NCBI RefSeq assembly: GCF_000525835.1 | Contig: NZ_AODD01000014.1 | Location: 62,001 to 126,000, forward strand | From: Listeria grandensis FSL F6-0971 | Lineage (GTDB): Bacteria > Bacillota > Bacilli > Lactobacillales > Listeriaceae | Reading direction: 5' to 3' | DNA: 64,000 nt | Shown here: piece after piece, positions 63,849 through 64,000 of the stretch | How positions within the stretch are numbered: the first letter of the stretch is position 1 | How the letters are laid out: each line of letters starts with the position of its first letter | Position numbers and translations under genes: made by a program | The notes under the pieces: model-generated | The model's database searches: none | Told to the model about the DNA's origin: nothing | The model's input: the letters and a program-made list of their open reading frames with translations, nothing else

Positions 63849-64000
63849 TGCAGCCAAGACAACGGGAAGAAGACGCTTGGAAAGAACAAATCAAGAAAGA
63901 GCGGAAGTTTGAAGAGTTGGAGCAACTATTTACAAAAGCGAAACGGGCACAAGAGAATGTTTTGCATACCTTTCAGGATGCGTGGCAGGGGAACCGGTCA
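63849..64000 (+). CDS. Lap2-like (DUF3958-type) protein, N-terminal fragment
   Basis: ATG 63849, after a CAGGGGG ribosome site, opens MQPRQREEDAWKEQIKKERK and continues to the window edge. The sequence is highly charged and helical with a coiled-coil look, and ends at the edge in HTFQDAWQGNRS, where the W-x-G-like turn recalls WXG100-type hairpins. Position after a TIGR04197-like gene suggests DUF3958, the second LXG-associated small protein. Cut by the window, so the call is tentative. Confidence 0.6.

Overview
The window is a chromosomal segment of a low-to-moderate-GC Firmicute. Gene content and order (nrdR-dnaB-dnaI-thrS-engB-hemACDBL-valS-folC-comC-radC-mreBCD-minCD-rng-rplU-prp-rpmA-glpFK-obg-pheA-yebC-ldh-ruvAB-queA-tgt-yajC-secDF-recJ-apt-relA-dtd-amidase-hisS-aspS-PII/amt-cymR-rarA-6S RNA-iscS-mnmA-TPR-recD2) match what I recall of the Listeria monocytogenes lmo1563-lmo1509 neighbourhood. 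I therefore place it in Listeriaceae, probably a Listeria species other than L. monocytogenes. The assignment rests on remembered synteny and protein similarity, not on a search.

Layout. 1-4.9 kb: end of nrdR, primosome genes dnaB-dnaI, and T-box-controlled thrS. 4.9-15.2 kb: engB, the tetrapyrrole operon hemA-hemC-hemD-hemB-hemL, T-box-controlled valS, and folC. 15.4-21.2 kb: comC, radC and the cell-shape and division-site genes mreBCD-minCD. 21.2-24.4 kb: an unknown HTH protein, RNase G and the L21-Prp-L27 operon behind an L21 leader. 24.4-27.2 kb: glycerol uptake and phosphorylation (glpF-glpK) behind a possible antiterminator hairpin and cre site. 27.3-36.5 kb: obg, pheA, yebC, a lactate-dehydrogenase-like gene, ruvAB, queA-tgt and yajC. 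36.7-46.6 kb: a ComN-like gene, secDF, a short variable stretch with a broken gene, lapA-like, recJ-apt, relA and dtd. 46.7-51.8 kb: an SH3b amidase on the minus strand and the T-box-controlled hisS-aspS operon. 51.8-54.7 kb (minus): a secreted protein, the ammonium operon amtB-glnB with two GlnR/TnrA-type boxes, and cymR. 54.8-63.4 kb: rarA, 6S RNA, iscS-mnmA, a hydrolase, a TPR protein, recD2 and a DUF4180 protein. 63.5-64 kb: the start of what looks like a type VII secretion LXG-toxin locus (Lap1- and Lap2-like genes), cut by the window edge.

Data quality is a major theme. At least ten one-base frameshifts break otherwise intact, mostly housekeeping genes: thrS, radC, glpK, ruvB (twice), queA, hisS, mnmA, recD2 and the Lap1-like gene. 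Restoring one base in each gives a full-length protein of the expected family size. This looks like indel error in the assembly rather than gene decay, so I annotate these genes across the break and mark each site. No rRNA, tRNA, CRISPR array, insertion sequence or prophage was recognised.
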